This document shows, in pieces, positions 33,481 through 43,482 of a stretch of 64,000 nt of DNA. The notes below the pieces were generated by a model. That model saw only the letters and a list, made by a program, of their open reading frames with translations, had not been told where the DNA came from and made no database searches. Where the stretch lies: assembly GCA_018266755.1 (NCBI GenBank), contig JAFDZW010000005.1:837233-901232 (forward strand), given 5' to 3'. The stretch is from Bacteroidota bacterium (GTDB lineage: Bacteria; Bacteroidota; Ignavibacteria; Palsa-1295). Within the stretch, counting starts at the first letter, position 1. Each line of letters opens with the position of its first letter. Both the position numbers and the translations under genes were made by a program.

Positions 33481-36400
33481 TTAGCGGACTACATTCAACC
33501 CCGTTGTCACTGCGCTCGTTGACGTTGTTAACCGGAGGATATAGTGTCCGGGTACCAGCGTGCGCGTCGAGATCAGGAATTTGTGTGCCCCTGCCGGTAG
33601 AACTTCTCCGTTCAACGCCACCATGCGTTCGCGTCCGAGATCATCGTAGAGCCGAAGCTCGGCATGCGTGGTTGCGCTCAGTTGAACGGTTGCAACCGTC
33701 TCGTCGACAACGGGATTTGCCGACAGCTCAAGTGCAACGCCGCTTGAAGTGTTCTGCTGTTCGACTGCGTCCGGTGCGTTCGTCATTTCAATCCAGTACC
33801 ACGGACTTTGTAGCTTTGTTTGATCGATCACGAAGGCAAACTGGTTTCGCGTGAGGTCATGCACGGCATCGAATGCTCGACGTGTTGGCATGCCTGAGGA
33901 ATCGAGCGGATGCACCACAACCCGCATCGAATCGCTCCGCAAGAAGCATTGCAGATTCTGAGCACTCATCAGCACCGGATCCGTCCCGTAGTGTTGAGCG
34001 ATCCCAAGCGAATCCGCGTCCCACACCCATCCGGTGTTTTGCGACCGCGACCCGATCGTCAGAAACAGATTTGCTGTCGTTGCAAGCGTCGCCGTGTCCA
34101 TCGATAGAACAGACATCGAGAGCAAGTCGGTATTTGCATCGTCACGAGTGAGCCACAGTGGACCAAATTGTAATGTATCAAAAAGGAAGTATCCCACGGC
34201 TGCCGAATATCTTGGTGTTTGTGCCGTCATCCATCGGCGCTGACCGTCCCACGTGAGCTCGCCGGTTTCAGATACTTTTACGGCAGTATCATCGGTCGTC
34301 CGATTATACGGGTACTCGCTCGCCAGCTTCTCACTCGGTGCGCTAAAGCTCTGACGTACTTTATACAGTGCACCGATGCCGGTAGAAAGACTCCCCGGAA
34401 CACCGAACGGATGCAAGAATCTTCCGCTGAGCCCAGTCAGCGAAATACTCTCGTCGGTATGTGTCAACTTCAGATCGACCGACGACGGTGCGATCCGGAA
34501 GTCGCGGAATGCTTTGCTCGACGAGGGGAACATCGACAGCAATGCATCGTTTCCTGCAACGCTGTAGTAATCGGTACGGAAAGCATAATCCGAATCGAGT
34601 ACCTGGCTCGCTGTGCCCCAATAACTGAAGAATATTGCATCCCAATCTTGCAGCGAGGCGTATGATGACAGCAGCGTCGGAATCTCTTGGCACTGTTGGT
34701 TGATAAATGGCACCAGATAGCTTGACATCACGAACGGCTTCCCTTCCAATGCTTGCGCTTCAACCGTACCGAGTACCGAGTTGCCTACATCACTCGTAAG
34801 GGAATTTTGGATACAGATGTAATCCGACGTTCCAGTTCGTGGGTACGCATAATCGTGATTGATCCCACCGCCAGCGTAATCGCTGGTGCGGTTTGCATAC
34901 GCATCGAGATATGTCCCCCACCACGTCGGACAATAGTTATTTACCATTATCGCCGACTTGATACTATCGCGGATATATGCATGAATCGGATTAAAGTATG
35001 CTTGCTGGAGCGAATCGTAGAATAATCCAAGATCGCGAACACGCTGGAAGGGCGTGGTTGTCGGTGAAGCGAATGCGACACGCGCGACGCTCGAAGTTGC
35101 AAGATGCTCCCCTGCACGTAAGCCTTCCTCGCGGGTGCGATGGATACTTATTGCATCGAACTGCAGGTCACATAGATGTGCGCCGAAATAGATTCGAAAA
35201 TCCTGCGCATCGGAGCCGATGGCGCGAATTGTATATGTATACTTTCGCCATGCGGTGTCAATCGGCACCGAGGCGACAAACGTGGCGGCATACGACGGCA
35301 CGTCATAAAACACAGGATAGACCGTATCCACGAGCACGGGCGCAGCGGACGAATACTTTACCCTCGCCCAAAAGCTAAACTCGTAGAGACTATCTTGCTT
35401 GAGACGAACGGACGTATTTGTGATGTACGCATCCCCAAGTGTTGGGTTCACACTCAACGATTTCAGATGAACCAACAAATTATACTGCGAGTCGACACCG
35501 CCGGCAAGCGAGGCCGTGCCGCCGCTCGCTCCGTTCGATGCAATGAACGTCCAGGCACTCGATCCGATATCTTCGAAGCTTCCATTGTCAAACAAGTTTG
35601 TACCATTTACCGCAGGGCCCGCATAGGCGGCTGCCAATGCTCCTTCCGACCCGTACTTCTTCAGTAAATACTGTGAGAAGAGCGTATCGAGATGGCGAGA
35701 CTCGTTGTAGGTAATCGTTGCCGATCCGTTCGGATAGACGTTCGCCTGATCCTTGAAATTTATATAGCCATATCGCCATGCCGTCGTCAGGCTGTAATAC
35801 TGATTTTCTAATTCGATTGATGCGATCGCCGGATCGTCGGCGAGTCGGAGACCTGTCAATGGATTGACGTGGGTCAGCAATGTCTTCGCCCAGTCGCGGT
35901 AGAGTTGACGGGCACGAGCATCGTAGAAGTGCCGGAATATGCCATACACCCACCCACTATCGCTATTGATCACGCCTTCCGCCGGGACGAAGGAATGCAC
36001 ACCACGAAGCGTTAGAAACGTATAGATTCCCTGTTGTTTGAGCTCGTAGAGCAGTGTGTCGAAGTTCGCAACATGTGGTTGGTAGAGGTTGAACGAACTC
36101 TTGGCATCCGAATAGACCAGTCCATAGTTATAGTCGTTCACGATGAAGCGAATCGCATTGAATCCAAGCTTTCGCAGGTGTTTCGAGAATCGGCGTGCGT
36201 GCGCTTGATCCATAAATTGAGCGCCCCATGCGATCTCGGTGCCATACAGACGGATACGCTGTTGATTCGCAGTGCCGGCATGCAACACGAAGTGTCCGTC
36301 TTGCGGAGTGATCCGGTCGGTGATCGGCGTCGCTTCCGTACTAAACGGCAACAGACCGGTCATCGACGTGTCGGCATTTGAGATCGTAAACGGATAGCTC

Positions 36401-36492
36401 GACCGCAGTGGTTGAGCGTGCACGCTACATCGGCCGGCGATCAATGCTACAACCAATACACATGCGAAGCGAAATATCAATCTTCTCTTCAT
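33481..36492 (-). CDS. Giant secreted glycosidase-like protein with T9SS domain (downstream copy)
   Basis: The 1003-aa protein has a signal peptide ending VHAQ, then a (beta/alpha)8 GH-A clan-like region at about 60-300 (LGFNAIRFIVNDYNYG, LTGLRLADDPAIASIELEN). A carbohydrate-binding-like jelly roll follows at 300-450 (NLFDNGSFEDIGSSAWTF), then the second half of the hydrolase region (LEGKPFVMSSYLVPF, LQDWDAIFFSYWG), beta domains and a T9SS tail (LSANPVVDETVATVQL). Where relatives have NEN at the acid/base, this copy reads ENQ. The nucleophile position reads SSY. It may be inactive or act differently. It starts 2 bp after its paralogue. Confidence 0.85.
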   Translation of the reverse strand: MKRRLIFRFACVLVVALIAGRCSVHAQPLRSSYPFTISNADTSMTGLLPFSTEATPITDRITPQDGHFVLHAGTANQQRIRLYGTEIAWGAQFMDQAHARRFSKHLRKLGFNAIRFIVNDYNYGLVYSDAKSSFNLYQPHVANFDTLLYELKQQGIYTFLTLRGVHSFVPAEGVINSDSGWVYGIFRHFYDARARQLYRDWAKTLLTHVNPLTGLRLADDPAIASIELENQYYSLTTAWRYGYINFKDQANVYPNGSATITYNESRHLDTLFSQYLLKKYGSEGALAAAYAGPAVNGTNLFDNGSFEDIGSSAWTFIASNGASGGTASLAGGVDSQYNLLVHLKSLSVNPTLGDAYITNTSVRLKQDSLYEFSFWARVKYSSAAPVLVDTVYPVFYDVPSYAATFVASVPIDTAWRKYTYTIRAIGSDAQDFRIYFGAHLCDLQFDAISIHRTREEGLRAGEHLATSSVARVAFASPTTTPFQRVRDLGLFYDSLQQAYFNPIHAYIRDSIKSAIMVNNYCPTWWGTYLDAYANRTSDYAGGGINHDYAYPRTGTSDYICIQNSLTSDVGNSVLGTVEAQALEGKPFVMSSYLVPFINQQCQEIPTLLSSYASLQDWDAIFFSYWGTASQVLDSDYAFRTDYYSVAGNDALLSMFPSSSKAFRDFRIAPSSVDLKLTHTDESISLTGLSGRFLHPFGVPGSLSTGIGALYKVRQSFSAPSEKLASEYPYNRTTDDTAVKVSETGELTWDGQRRWMTAQTPRYSAAVGYFLFDTLQFGPLWLTRDDANTDLLSMSVLSMDTATLATTANLFLTIGSRSQNTGWVWDADSLGIAQHYGTDPVLMSAQNLQCFLRSDSMRVVVHPLDSSGMPTRRAFDAVHDLTRNQFAFVIDQTKLQSPWYWIEMTNAPDAVEQQNTSSGVALELSANPVVDETVATVQLSATTHAELRLYDDLGRERMVALNGEVLPAGAHKFLISTRTLVPGHYILRLTTSTSAVTTGLNVVR

Positions 36493-36494
36493 AC

Positions 36495-39400
36495 CTATTG
36501 AACTTTGACGATACGTTTGTTGCGAACACCGGTGGGTGTCTCAACGATCATGGAATATACGCCGGAGGAAAGCCCCGACATCTCGAACGGAATGTTCAGC
36601 ATGCCGGATGCCGACGCTCCGTCATAGAGCGACTTCGCTGTTCTGCCAACCGCATCGACAAGCGAAATGCGAACACGTCCGCTAACGACGGAGCGAATCG
36701 TTGCCGTCGCTGCATGGACGATCGGATTAGGGAATACGTCAACGGAAGTTTCCGCTGCGGTGATTGTCTCACCGATTGACGCCGGATCGACCGTACTGCT
36801 GAGTGTGACCGCATACCACGGGGTACGTGTCTGAGCCTGGTCAAGCACGACGGTGATACTCCCTGTTTGTGGTAATCGAATACCGACAATGTCAGCATTC
36901 GCGATCGGCGCTCCGCGTCCATCGAGCGGAGTGAGTCGAAGCGTATCCTTTGTTGTCTGCAGCACGAGTGTCACGGTCGCTGCCGACATGACCGTCGGTG
37001 CGGTGCCGAAGTTTTTGCCGAAGCCATTACTATCTACCCAGACGATCCCCGTATTTTGTGCACGGGTCGTGAGTGAGAGAAACAGACGAGCCGAACTATC
37101 GATCGGTTGTCCGTCGGTGCTCAGTAAAGCAAGCGAAAACTGCTCTTTGCCGGCGGCCGCATCGGTTCGCGCAAATCGGAGCGCTCCGATCACGGTTGTA
37201 TCGCGCCCGAACAATCCGCACGCACCGAGAATCATTGGCGTCGTAATCGTAAATAAGCCGTTCGTTTGATCCCAGTACAGCTCCTTCGTATCGCATGTTT
37301 TTGCGGCGGAGTCGGCAAGATAGGGATACTCGGCAGCTTGTTTGTGCCGCGTACTATTAAACGATTGACGCAGGCCGAACTGTGTAAACACATTATTTTC
37401 GAGCGGCCCTTCGACGCCGAATGCACCGCGCGCTGGGGTAAAGACGGGAGAGAGCCAGACGTCGTCCGCATCGTGGAGTAACGAATCCGAAAACCCTGCG
37501 GAGGAAACCAATCCGTTGCGAAAGAGCGCGCTGGCCACGGGCGCGAGCGCGAGCGTCGCAGGATTATTGACGATCGAATTAAAACTCCCCCCAGCCTTGA
37601 ACGGATTAATCAGACTATCGGCAAATAGCTCGGAGCGAGATGTGCTGTACGGACCGAAAAATATCCCATCCCAATCCTGATACGCCGCCCACGCCGGTAG
37701 AAGCAGCATTTGCTCGCTATTGTACTGGTTCGGCCACGGGATCTGAAAATCACCAAGCATCATCGCTTTCCCCTGCACCGAACCGGCCGCCAGAATCGGA
37801 AGAACCGAGCCGGTCTTACTCTTCGTCATCGAGGTGTTTCGTATCATCCACGTTGAATCGGCATACGTTTTCCCGGCCCGTGCACTAAGAAAGTCATTGG
37901 CCTCGTGCATGATCATGACATCGCTGCCCGACCCGGTATACACATCCGGAAGTTGCACCCAATAATTATGCTGACGATGGTTTACCAGTCCGTGAAATTT
38001 CAGCGTATCCTTTACAAGGCTGTCCATCGACGCAAAGAATGTTTGTTCGAGTGCATTATAGAATGCCAACTGATCGCGAACGCGCTGCAACGGTTGCGAC
38101 CGAAGGGTACCATCGTTGTGTAATCTCAGCACCGTTGCGGTCGAGAGATGTTCGTTCGGACCAAGCGTATTTTCGGCACGCATACGCACCGATACAGCAT
38201 CGAGCCAAACATCACCGAGTTCGTTGCCGCACTGGATCGAGATTTGGTGCGTACCGGAGGCCGTTGGCCGCAGGACGAATGAGTATTGCCTCCACGAAGT
38301 ATCGATGGTTTGCATCTGAGAGATGCCCCCACGTCCACCCGCCGTAGCATTGACATACGAAAGGGTGATGCTACGACTTGTCTTTCCGGGAAGGTTCTTT
38401 GCATCGTAGTTCATTTTCGCCCACAGTGTTAGTGTGTACAATGTATCCTTCCCCAGATACGAACTAGAGTTCGAATAAATCACGTCCGCAGGCGCGGGAC
38501 GGGCAGAAAGCGAATTGATCCTGATCTTTTCGAATATGGACGAATCCACGCCACCGTCACCAGTAACAGCCACCGCCGTGGCCGAGGAACGCAATGTCAA
38601 GACCCATGCATTCGAGAATACGTTTTCAAAACTTCCGTTGGTCAATAGTTCTTTATTCGACACAACGATATTACCACCCCAGGCATTCTTCAGTGCCTGA
38701 TCGGTGACATATTTCGACTGTAGAAACGATGCATACAGTGTATCGAGACGACGTGAGTAATTCCAACTAATCGTGTTCTTCCCTTTATTGTAATTATTCT
38801 GGTCGATATAGATCAAGCGGTCGAGCGAATTCCAATAGTAATAGAGACTGTGTTCATAATTATACTCGATCACTGCAAATGCGGGGTCGTCGGCATACCG
38901 TAGTCCTGTCAGTGGGTTGCGGTGTGTGAGCAATGTCCGAGCCCATTCGCGCTCGAGCCGCGCTGCGGCAGGATCGATCAGCGGTGCAAGCACGGCGGTC
39001 GGATAGACCGAATCCGGGTACATCAGACCGTCCCCCGCAAGGTAACGGTGATTCGTTAGCAACGTGAAGTCCGTATAGATCCCATTTCGCTTGAGTTCGG
39101 AGAACAACGTATCGAACTTCGCCAGTTGTAGAGGATTCACGACATACGACGACTTGTTGATCTGCCCTGCCGAGTCACGATATTTGAAGAAGCTCGCATC
39201 GTCGATGTTCGTATAGTCGTTGTTTGCAAAATGGACACAGTTGAACCCAAGTTTTCGCAATCGCGCAGCGACCGTCCGTGCGTCCGGTGACGGAAGAAAC
39301 TGCGCATTCGCAAGAAGCGACGTACCGAAAAACCGGATACGCGTGCCATCGGTACCGATAATATGACCTTCGGGACTACGCATGCACGCGCCGTGCGCAC

Positions 39401-39560
39401 CGGCGAACTGAGTGCTATCCGATGGCAACGCAAGGGAAGCGACCGTGTCGCGTGACGGCATAGTGAAGGGGTATGGCCGGGCGATGGTTTGCGAACGCGC
39501 ACTCGTGGCAAACGCTACTGCAATACAAAGCAGCAGCCACGGGTAACTTGTTGGTCTCAT
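36495..39560 (-). CDS. Giant secreted glycosidase-like protein with T9SS domain (upstream copy)
   Basis: The 1021-aa paralogue of the next gene has the same order. It has a signal peptide (to ARSQ), a TIM-barrel-like part (LGFNCVHFANNDYTN, LTGLRYADDPAFAVIEYNYE), a CBM-like jelly roll (ELLTNGSFENVFSNAWVL) and AYQDWDGIFFGPYS. C-terminal beta domains and a type A T9SS tail (VFPNPIVHAATATI to KRIVKVQ) complete it. The acid/base region keeps a Glu (NYEHS), but the presumed nucleophile site reads GDF. Polysaccharide binding or cleavage outside the cell is likely, but the family assignment is by motif memory only. Confidence 0.85.
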   Translation of the reverse strand: MRPTSYPWLLLCIAVAFATSARSQTIARPYPFTMPSRDTVASLALPSDSTQFAGAHGACMRSPEGHIIGTDGTRIRFFGTSLLANAQFLPSPDARTVAARLRKLGFNCVHFANNDYTNIDDASFFKYRDSAGQINKSSYVVNPLQLAKFDTLFSELKRNGIYTDFTLLTNHRYLAGDGLMYPDSVYPTAVLAPLIDPAAARLEREWARTLLTHRNPLTGLRYADDPAFAVIEYNYEHSLYYYWNSLDRLIYIDQNNYNKGKNTISWNYSRRLDTLYASFLQSKYVTDQALKNAWGGNIVVSNKELLTNGSFENVFSNAWVLTLRSSATAVAVTGDGGVDSSIFEKIRINSLSARPAPADVIYSNSSSYLGKDTLYTLTLWAKMNYDAKNLPGKTSRSITLSYVNATAGGRGGISQMQTIDTSWRQYSFVLRPTASGTHQISIQCGNELGDVWLDAVSVRMRAENTLGPNEHLSTATVLRLHNDGTLRSQPLQRVRDQLAFYNALEQTFFASMDSLVKDTLKFHGLVNHRQHNYWVQLPDVYTGSGSDVMIMHEANDFLSARAGKTYADSTWMIRNTSMTKSKTGSVLPILAAGSVQGKAMMLGDFQIPWPNQYNSEQMLLLPAWAAYQDWDGIFFGPYSTSRSELFADSLINPFKAGGSFNSIVNNPATLALAPVASALFRNGLVSSAGFSDSLLHDADDVWLSPVFTPARGAFGVEGPLENNVFTQFGLRQSFNSTRHKQAAEYPYLADSAAKTCDTKELYWDQTNGLFTITTPMILGACGLFGRDTTVIGALRFARTDAAAGKEQFSLALLSTDGQPIDSSARLFLSLTTRAQNTGIVWVDSNGFGKNFGTAPTVMSAATVTLVLQTTKDTLRLTPLDGRGAPIANADIVGIRLPQTGSITVVLDQAQTRTPWYAVTLSSTVDPASIGETITAAETSVDVFPNPIVHAATATIRSVVSGRVRISLVDAVGRTAKSLYDGASASGMLNIPFEMSGLSSGVYSMIVETPTGVRNKRIVKVQ

Positions 39561-39596
39561 AGAGCGTTATCTCCGAGGGATTGCAGAAACGAAGCG

Positions 39597-40274
39597 GTGA
39601 GATATAGCAATACATTCCTTCGGGCGAAAGTTTCCGGCGTCGTGGCGGCGTTGCTCCTTCTTGTGCCGCATATAGCACCGCCTCGTGCCCAGCCGGCCGC
39701 CATTGCTCCAATCGCCAAACCTCTTCCACAGGTCACCGTCTCGCTCGACGCTTGCGGCTTTATTCCTTTTAGTCAAAGCTACCGGCTTAACTATCAGTCG
39801 AAACTGATGGGGCTGCCGATCGAATGGACAGGGACGCTCGGTTTCCCGATCAACGAAAGTGTTTCGAGCCAGATCGAGCTCCGGTACCGGCGTCGTACGG
39901 CGGTATTCCTGAATGATGTTTCTGTCCGCCAACTTGAGATCACGCCGGGTGTGAAGACGTATCTGGAAAAGCAGCATGAAAAAGACCTCCGGCTATTCGG
40001 CACGTTCGGTTTGGTGTTGGCCGAAAGCATCGTCAGCGGCCCGCTGCAATCGACAACCGACGGAACGGATATTATCACCGTCGATGTGTCGAAGAGTTAT
40101 TATAATCTCGGTCTTGCGATCGGACTCGGACTGGAGTATGAACTGACGCCGGTTTCGACGATCCATGGCGGACTTCGCTTCGGCATCTACCTTCTCGATC
40201 CCGTTTCACGCGGCGGACTCGGCGATGCGGGTGGAATCTCGCTCGGGCTCGGGTATCAATATTCTGTTTTCTGA
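39597..40274 (+). CDS. Outer-membrane beta-barrel protein
   Basis: A GTG at 39597 gives about 225 aa with a signal peptide (RAKVSGVVAALLLLVP to PPRAQ). The mature part alternates hydrophobic/aromatic strands (SYYNLGLAIGLGLEYELTP, ISLGLGYQYSVF) and ends in a terminal Phe, the usual outer-membrane barrel signature. The frame is open further upstream but would overlap the divergent gene starting at 39560. The start is therefore uncertain and the shared promoter region is short. Function unknown, perhaps a porin-like or structural protein. Confidence 0.75.
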   Translation: MRYSNTFLRAKVSGVVAALLLLVPHIAPPRAQPAAIAPIAKPLPQVTVSLDACGFIPFSQSYRLNYQSKLMGLPIEWTGTLGFPINESVSSQIELRYRRRTAVFLNDVSVRQLEITPGVKTYLEKQHEKDLRLFGTFGLVLAESIVSGPLQSTTDGTDIITVDVSKSYYNLGLAIGLGLEYELTPVSTIHGGLRFGIYLLDPVSRGGLGDAGGISLGLGYQYSVF

Positions 40275-40493
40275 AGCGTGGGAATAGATTCGTCTTCGCA
40301 TGTCTGCTCATTTTTTCTATGAGATTATGTCATCTGTTACGCGATAAGTGAGCAAAGAATTGGACAGCCAATGCGGTCGGCGCGAGCGTATCAGCTCGAC
40401 TCGGATTGTAAGAAGGATGATCTGAGATGTCGCTTTGAAGCATCAGACATCAAGTGTTGAACTTTCCTCCCCCGCTCGGCTTTGTAATGCTCG
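40275..40493. other. Non-coding gap
   Basis: 219 bp between the barrel gene and the small lipoprotein gene. I see no promoter matching TAnnTTTG, no RNA gene and no strong terminator hairpin. Confidence 0.4.
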
Positions 40494-40958
40494 ATGAAGT
40501 CACTGTTCGGCCTCGTATGCTCTTTCGCGGTGGCGGTGGTGCTCGGCTCATGTCATGAGGCGACCACACCGTCTGCATCGCCGCATCTTCCGGCCGTCGT
40601 GCAGCCGCTCTCAGGGACGTTCCATCCTCTTGGCAGCACGGCCTATCCCGATTCGCTTGCACCCGTCTTTCCGAACCCGTTCAATCTGGTGACGGGCGAC
40701 TCGGTAATCAATGTGTTCTTCTCGCTCAAGGATACGGCCGATGCCATTTTGCTGATCCAGAATCCGTTTGGCGACAGTGTTGCCGTCTTCCGCGACGCAC
40801 ATTTGGGCGGCGGCGGTTATAGCGGACAATGGGCGCCTGTGAACGCAGCCGGCGAACGGCTCCGCGAAGGGCTGTATTTCATCACGCTCCGTGTCCAGAA
40901 CTCCGCGCAATCGCGCGACTTCATCAATTCCGAACTCTTCTCCATCGAAGCTAACTGA
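40494..40958 (+). CDS. Small lipoprotein with FlgD/T9SS-tail-like Ig fold
   Basis: The 154-aa product has a lipobox (VVLGSC). The mature domain contains PVFPNPFNLVTGDSVINVFF and a GYSGQWAPVNAAGERLREGL turn followed by YFITLRV. This is the fold seen in FlgD-like Ig domains and resembles T9SS sorting modules. Here it forms the bulk of a lipoprotein rather than a tail. Its stop overlaps the next start (TGATG at 40956), so the two genes are translationally coupled. Confidence 0.8.
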   Translation: MKSLFGLVCSFAVAVVLGSCHEATTPSASPHLPAVVQPLSGTFHPLGSTAYPDSLAPVFPNPFNLVTGDSVINVFFSLKDTADAILLIQNPFGDSVAVFRDAHLGGGGYSGQWAPVNAAGERLREGLYFITLRVQNSAQSRDFINSELFSIEAN

Positions 40959-41896
40959 TGCTCGTACGAATGACCCGACTCGTTTCATTTATTTCGCTCA
41001 CGATCTTACTCACGCTTGCACACTCCACCCATGCTCAGGAGAAGTATATCAGCAAGGGCGAACAGATCGCACGCTTCCCGCTGCATTTCAATAATGGGTT
41101 CCTCTTCGCGAGCGCTCCGGTGATCGATACACTGCTCGATGGCAGACCGGATACGATCGTTCGCAGCTTCTTGATCGACCCGCGCGCCTCGAATGACGGA
41201 AGTTATCTTCCGGCAGACTCCAGCGAAACACAGCTTGGTACACGTAATGTGTATGTCCCTGTGAGCACACAGCGCACGATGATCTGGAAGCTCGCGCCAA
41301 GTCTGGCAAAGTATAATTTCAAGAAGGCGGACACTGCGTTTCGTGGCGTCATCGGCTACGGTATCTTAAAGCAGTACGTCACGGTAATCGATCTTGCCGA
41401 TCGCGTCATGACATTGTATGCGCTCGATCCGAGCCCCGATCTCTCGAAGCGACTCGATACGGACGCAATTCATGTCCCGTATTTCGACGATGCAATCCTG
41501 AAATATTGTCATTGCAATTTCCCGACGATCTGGCTCGAACCCGATGCTGCACCACTATTACCCGGACGTTGGCATCTCTCACTCGCAGACCGGCAGTCTG
41601 TGATCTACGAACAGTCGCTCCCCGGCAAGCTGAAGAAAAAGATTAACGACGCCATGCTGCAAGATTCACTGGCCGGGAAGACCGATCCGTTCGCAGGTAT
41701 TCAGATATCGAAGTTCGTGCTCGGCGGCGTCAATCTCGCGAAGCTCGAACCACATCGTCCGATCGACAATTTACCCGATATTTTCAAAGACCTCTCGGTC
41801 ACCGTCATGGGCACAGTCGCCATGGATGTCTTACGACACTTTCCGGCAATCATCATCGACCCGACAAGGGGAAAGATTTTGCTCTGTAACTACTGA
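40958..41896 (+). CDS. Secreted protein with retropepsin-like pattern but no DTG
   Basis: The 312-aa product has a signal peptide (ISLTILLTLAHSTHAQ). Two segments resemble the second half of retropepsin-like lobes: FRGVIGYGILKQYVTVIDLA and MGTVAMDVLRHFPAIIIDP. The place where an active-site DTG would sit reads IDPRASNDGSYLP. It is probably not an active protease. The resemblance is by pattern only and moderate. It overlaps the upstream lipoprotein gene by 1 nt. Confidence 0.7.
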   Translation: MLVRMTRLVSFISLTILLTLAHSTHAQEKYISKGEQIARFPLHFNNGFLFASAPVIDTLLDGRPDTIVRSFLIDPRASNDGSYLPADSSETQLGTRNVYVPVSTQRTMIWKLAPSLAKYNFKKADTAFRGVIGYGILKQYVTVIDLADRVMTLYALDPSPDLSKRLDTDAIHVPYFDDAILKYCHCNFPTIWLEPDAAPLLPGRWHLSLADRQSVIYEQSLPGKLKKKINDAMLQDSLAGKTDPFAGIQISKFVLGGVNLAKLEPHRPIDNLPDIFKDLSVTVMGTVAMDVLRHFPAIIIDPTRGKILLCNY

Positions 41897-41937
41897 TTGA
41901 ATACAGTGTTTATTGGGTGATCAGATTCGATACGGCC

Positions 41938-43482
41938 ATGAAGATTTTCGCCTGTGTTGCTCTCGGTATCACATTGCTTGCCACGAATGTGGCGGCCCAG
42001 CAATGGACGACTCCGGTTCGGGTCAATCACGATAAATCGTTGGCGTCCCAGCGTTCGCCGATGATGAAGATCGGCAGGAACGGAAACATCTACGTCGCAT
42101 GGGTCAATACGATTTCCGGCAGCGGTGGGCCAATCCAGATGTCGGTCTCGGCCGATGGCGGCGAGACATTCACCAACGACGTTTCCGTCTGTGCCGACGC
42201 CAACTGCAATGCCGACTTTCAACGCACCGCGCAGTTCGTGCTCGATACGAAGGATCATATTCATATGATCTGGATGGGCAATCGGGTTAAGAATCCCAAA
42301 ACGAACCAGCTTCAGCCCGATATCTGGTACACGCGTTCGATCGACAACGGTGCGACCTGGACTACTCCGGTCTCGATCAGCGGCGCGGACGATTCATCAA
42401 TCTATGCACAGGACTTTCCGTCGATCGCGTGCGATTCGTCGGACAATCTCTACGTCACCCATCTGGACTCTCGCGAGACACAGCGGCAGCAAAACTCGAA
42501 CGTACATCTCTACTTCACGAAATCCACGGACGGAGGGACGTCGTGGAGCGCAAACAAGAAGATCGAATCGTATACCGGAGTATCAAGCGGCGGCACCTGC
42601 GAGTGCTGCACCGAGAACATTGCATCCTCACCGGACGGACACCTCTATGTCGTCTTTCGATCGAACATCAGCGATCTGCGCAACATTTGGCTTGAGCGAT
42701 CGGAAGATCGGGGCGAGACGTGGGCACCGGCACTGAAGGTACAGAACGGCGATTGGCATATTAGTGAATGCCCTGTATCCGGACCCAGCTTGACTTTGGG
42801 ACCTGATGAAACTGCCTACATATCCTGGCGCGACGCACGCGACGATTCCGGCTCGAATAAAGCACATATCTATCTGGCTCAAATACCGTCTGGTTCGACT
42901 GTAATCCCAGCGAATAGGCAAATGGACGAGCCTCTGCAAATGCTCGCGAACTATCCGTCGATTGCGACATACGAAAATGGGAAGTACCTTGCAATCTTCT
43001 ACCAGAATACCGCCGCGGGAAATGACACGATGCGATATGCAGTGTATTCGGGCGGAACACCTGTCGTAAAGAACTGTCCTCTTCTGAGTGTTAAACGCGG
43101 ACAATTTGCAAACGTACTGTTTGCACCTGACGGAACGCGATACCTCAGCTGGCAAGATTTAAGAGACGATGCCGGCGATATTTATTTCTGCAAAGAAATC
43201 TCGCCCCTTTCCACTGCATCGGTGGAAGTCGCACCGCTGACGAAGCCGTTCTCTGTTCGTCCCAACCCGATTAGCGGACCGAACAAGACGGTCACGATCG
43301 TTACCGACGCAACACACGGCACGTTCCGCTTAGTCGATCTCAAGGGCAATACGGTGAAGCTCTGGAAGCTCAACGAATCGACTGGGATGAAGGTCGACCT
43401 CTCCGGCTTCGCCGCAGGATACTACGTCGTCGTCTTCGAGCACGACGGCAGGACCGAGTCCAACAATATCGAAATCCGTTAA
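41938..43482 (+). CDS. Sialidase/BNR-repeat-like secreted protein with T9SS domain
   Basis: ATG 41938 gives 514 aa with a signal peptide ending NVAAQ. Repeated Asp-box-like units (SADGGETFTND, SIDNGATWTTPV, STDGGTSWSA, SEDRGETWAP) indicate a sialidase-type six-bladed propeller. A CECC cluster sits between blades, as in other Bacteroidota homologues. The C-terminal ~80 residues (FSVRPNPISGPNKTVTI to ESNNIEIR) are a type A T9SS domain. Catalytic residues of true sialidases are not evident, so glycan binding is as likely as cleavage. Its stop codon overlaps that of the convergent TolC gene. Confidence 0.85.
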   Translation: MKIFACVALGITLLATNVAAQQWTTPVRVNHDKSLASQRSPMMKIGRNGNIYVAWVNTISGSGGPIQMSVSADGGETFTNDVSVCADANCNADFQRTAQFVLDTKDHIHMIWMGNRVKNPKTNQLQPDIWYTRSIDNGATWTTPVSISGADDSSIYAQDFPSIACDSSDNLYVTHLDSRETQRQQNSNVHLYFTKSTDGGTSWSANKKIESYTGVSSGGTCECCTENIASSPDGHLYVVFRSNISDLRNIWLERSEDRGETWAPALKVQNGDWHISECPVSGPSLTLGPDETAYISWRDARDDSGSNKAHIYLAQIPSGSTVIPANRQMDEPLQMLANYPSIATYENGKYLAIFYQNTAAGNDTMRYAVYSGGTPVVKNCPLLSVKRGQFANVLFAPDGTRYLSWQDLRDDAGDIYFCKEISPLSTASVEVAPLTKPFSVRPNPISGPNKTVTIVTDATHGTFRLVDLKGNTVKLWKLNESTGMKVDLSGFAAGYYVVVFEHDGRTESNNIEIR

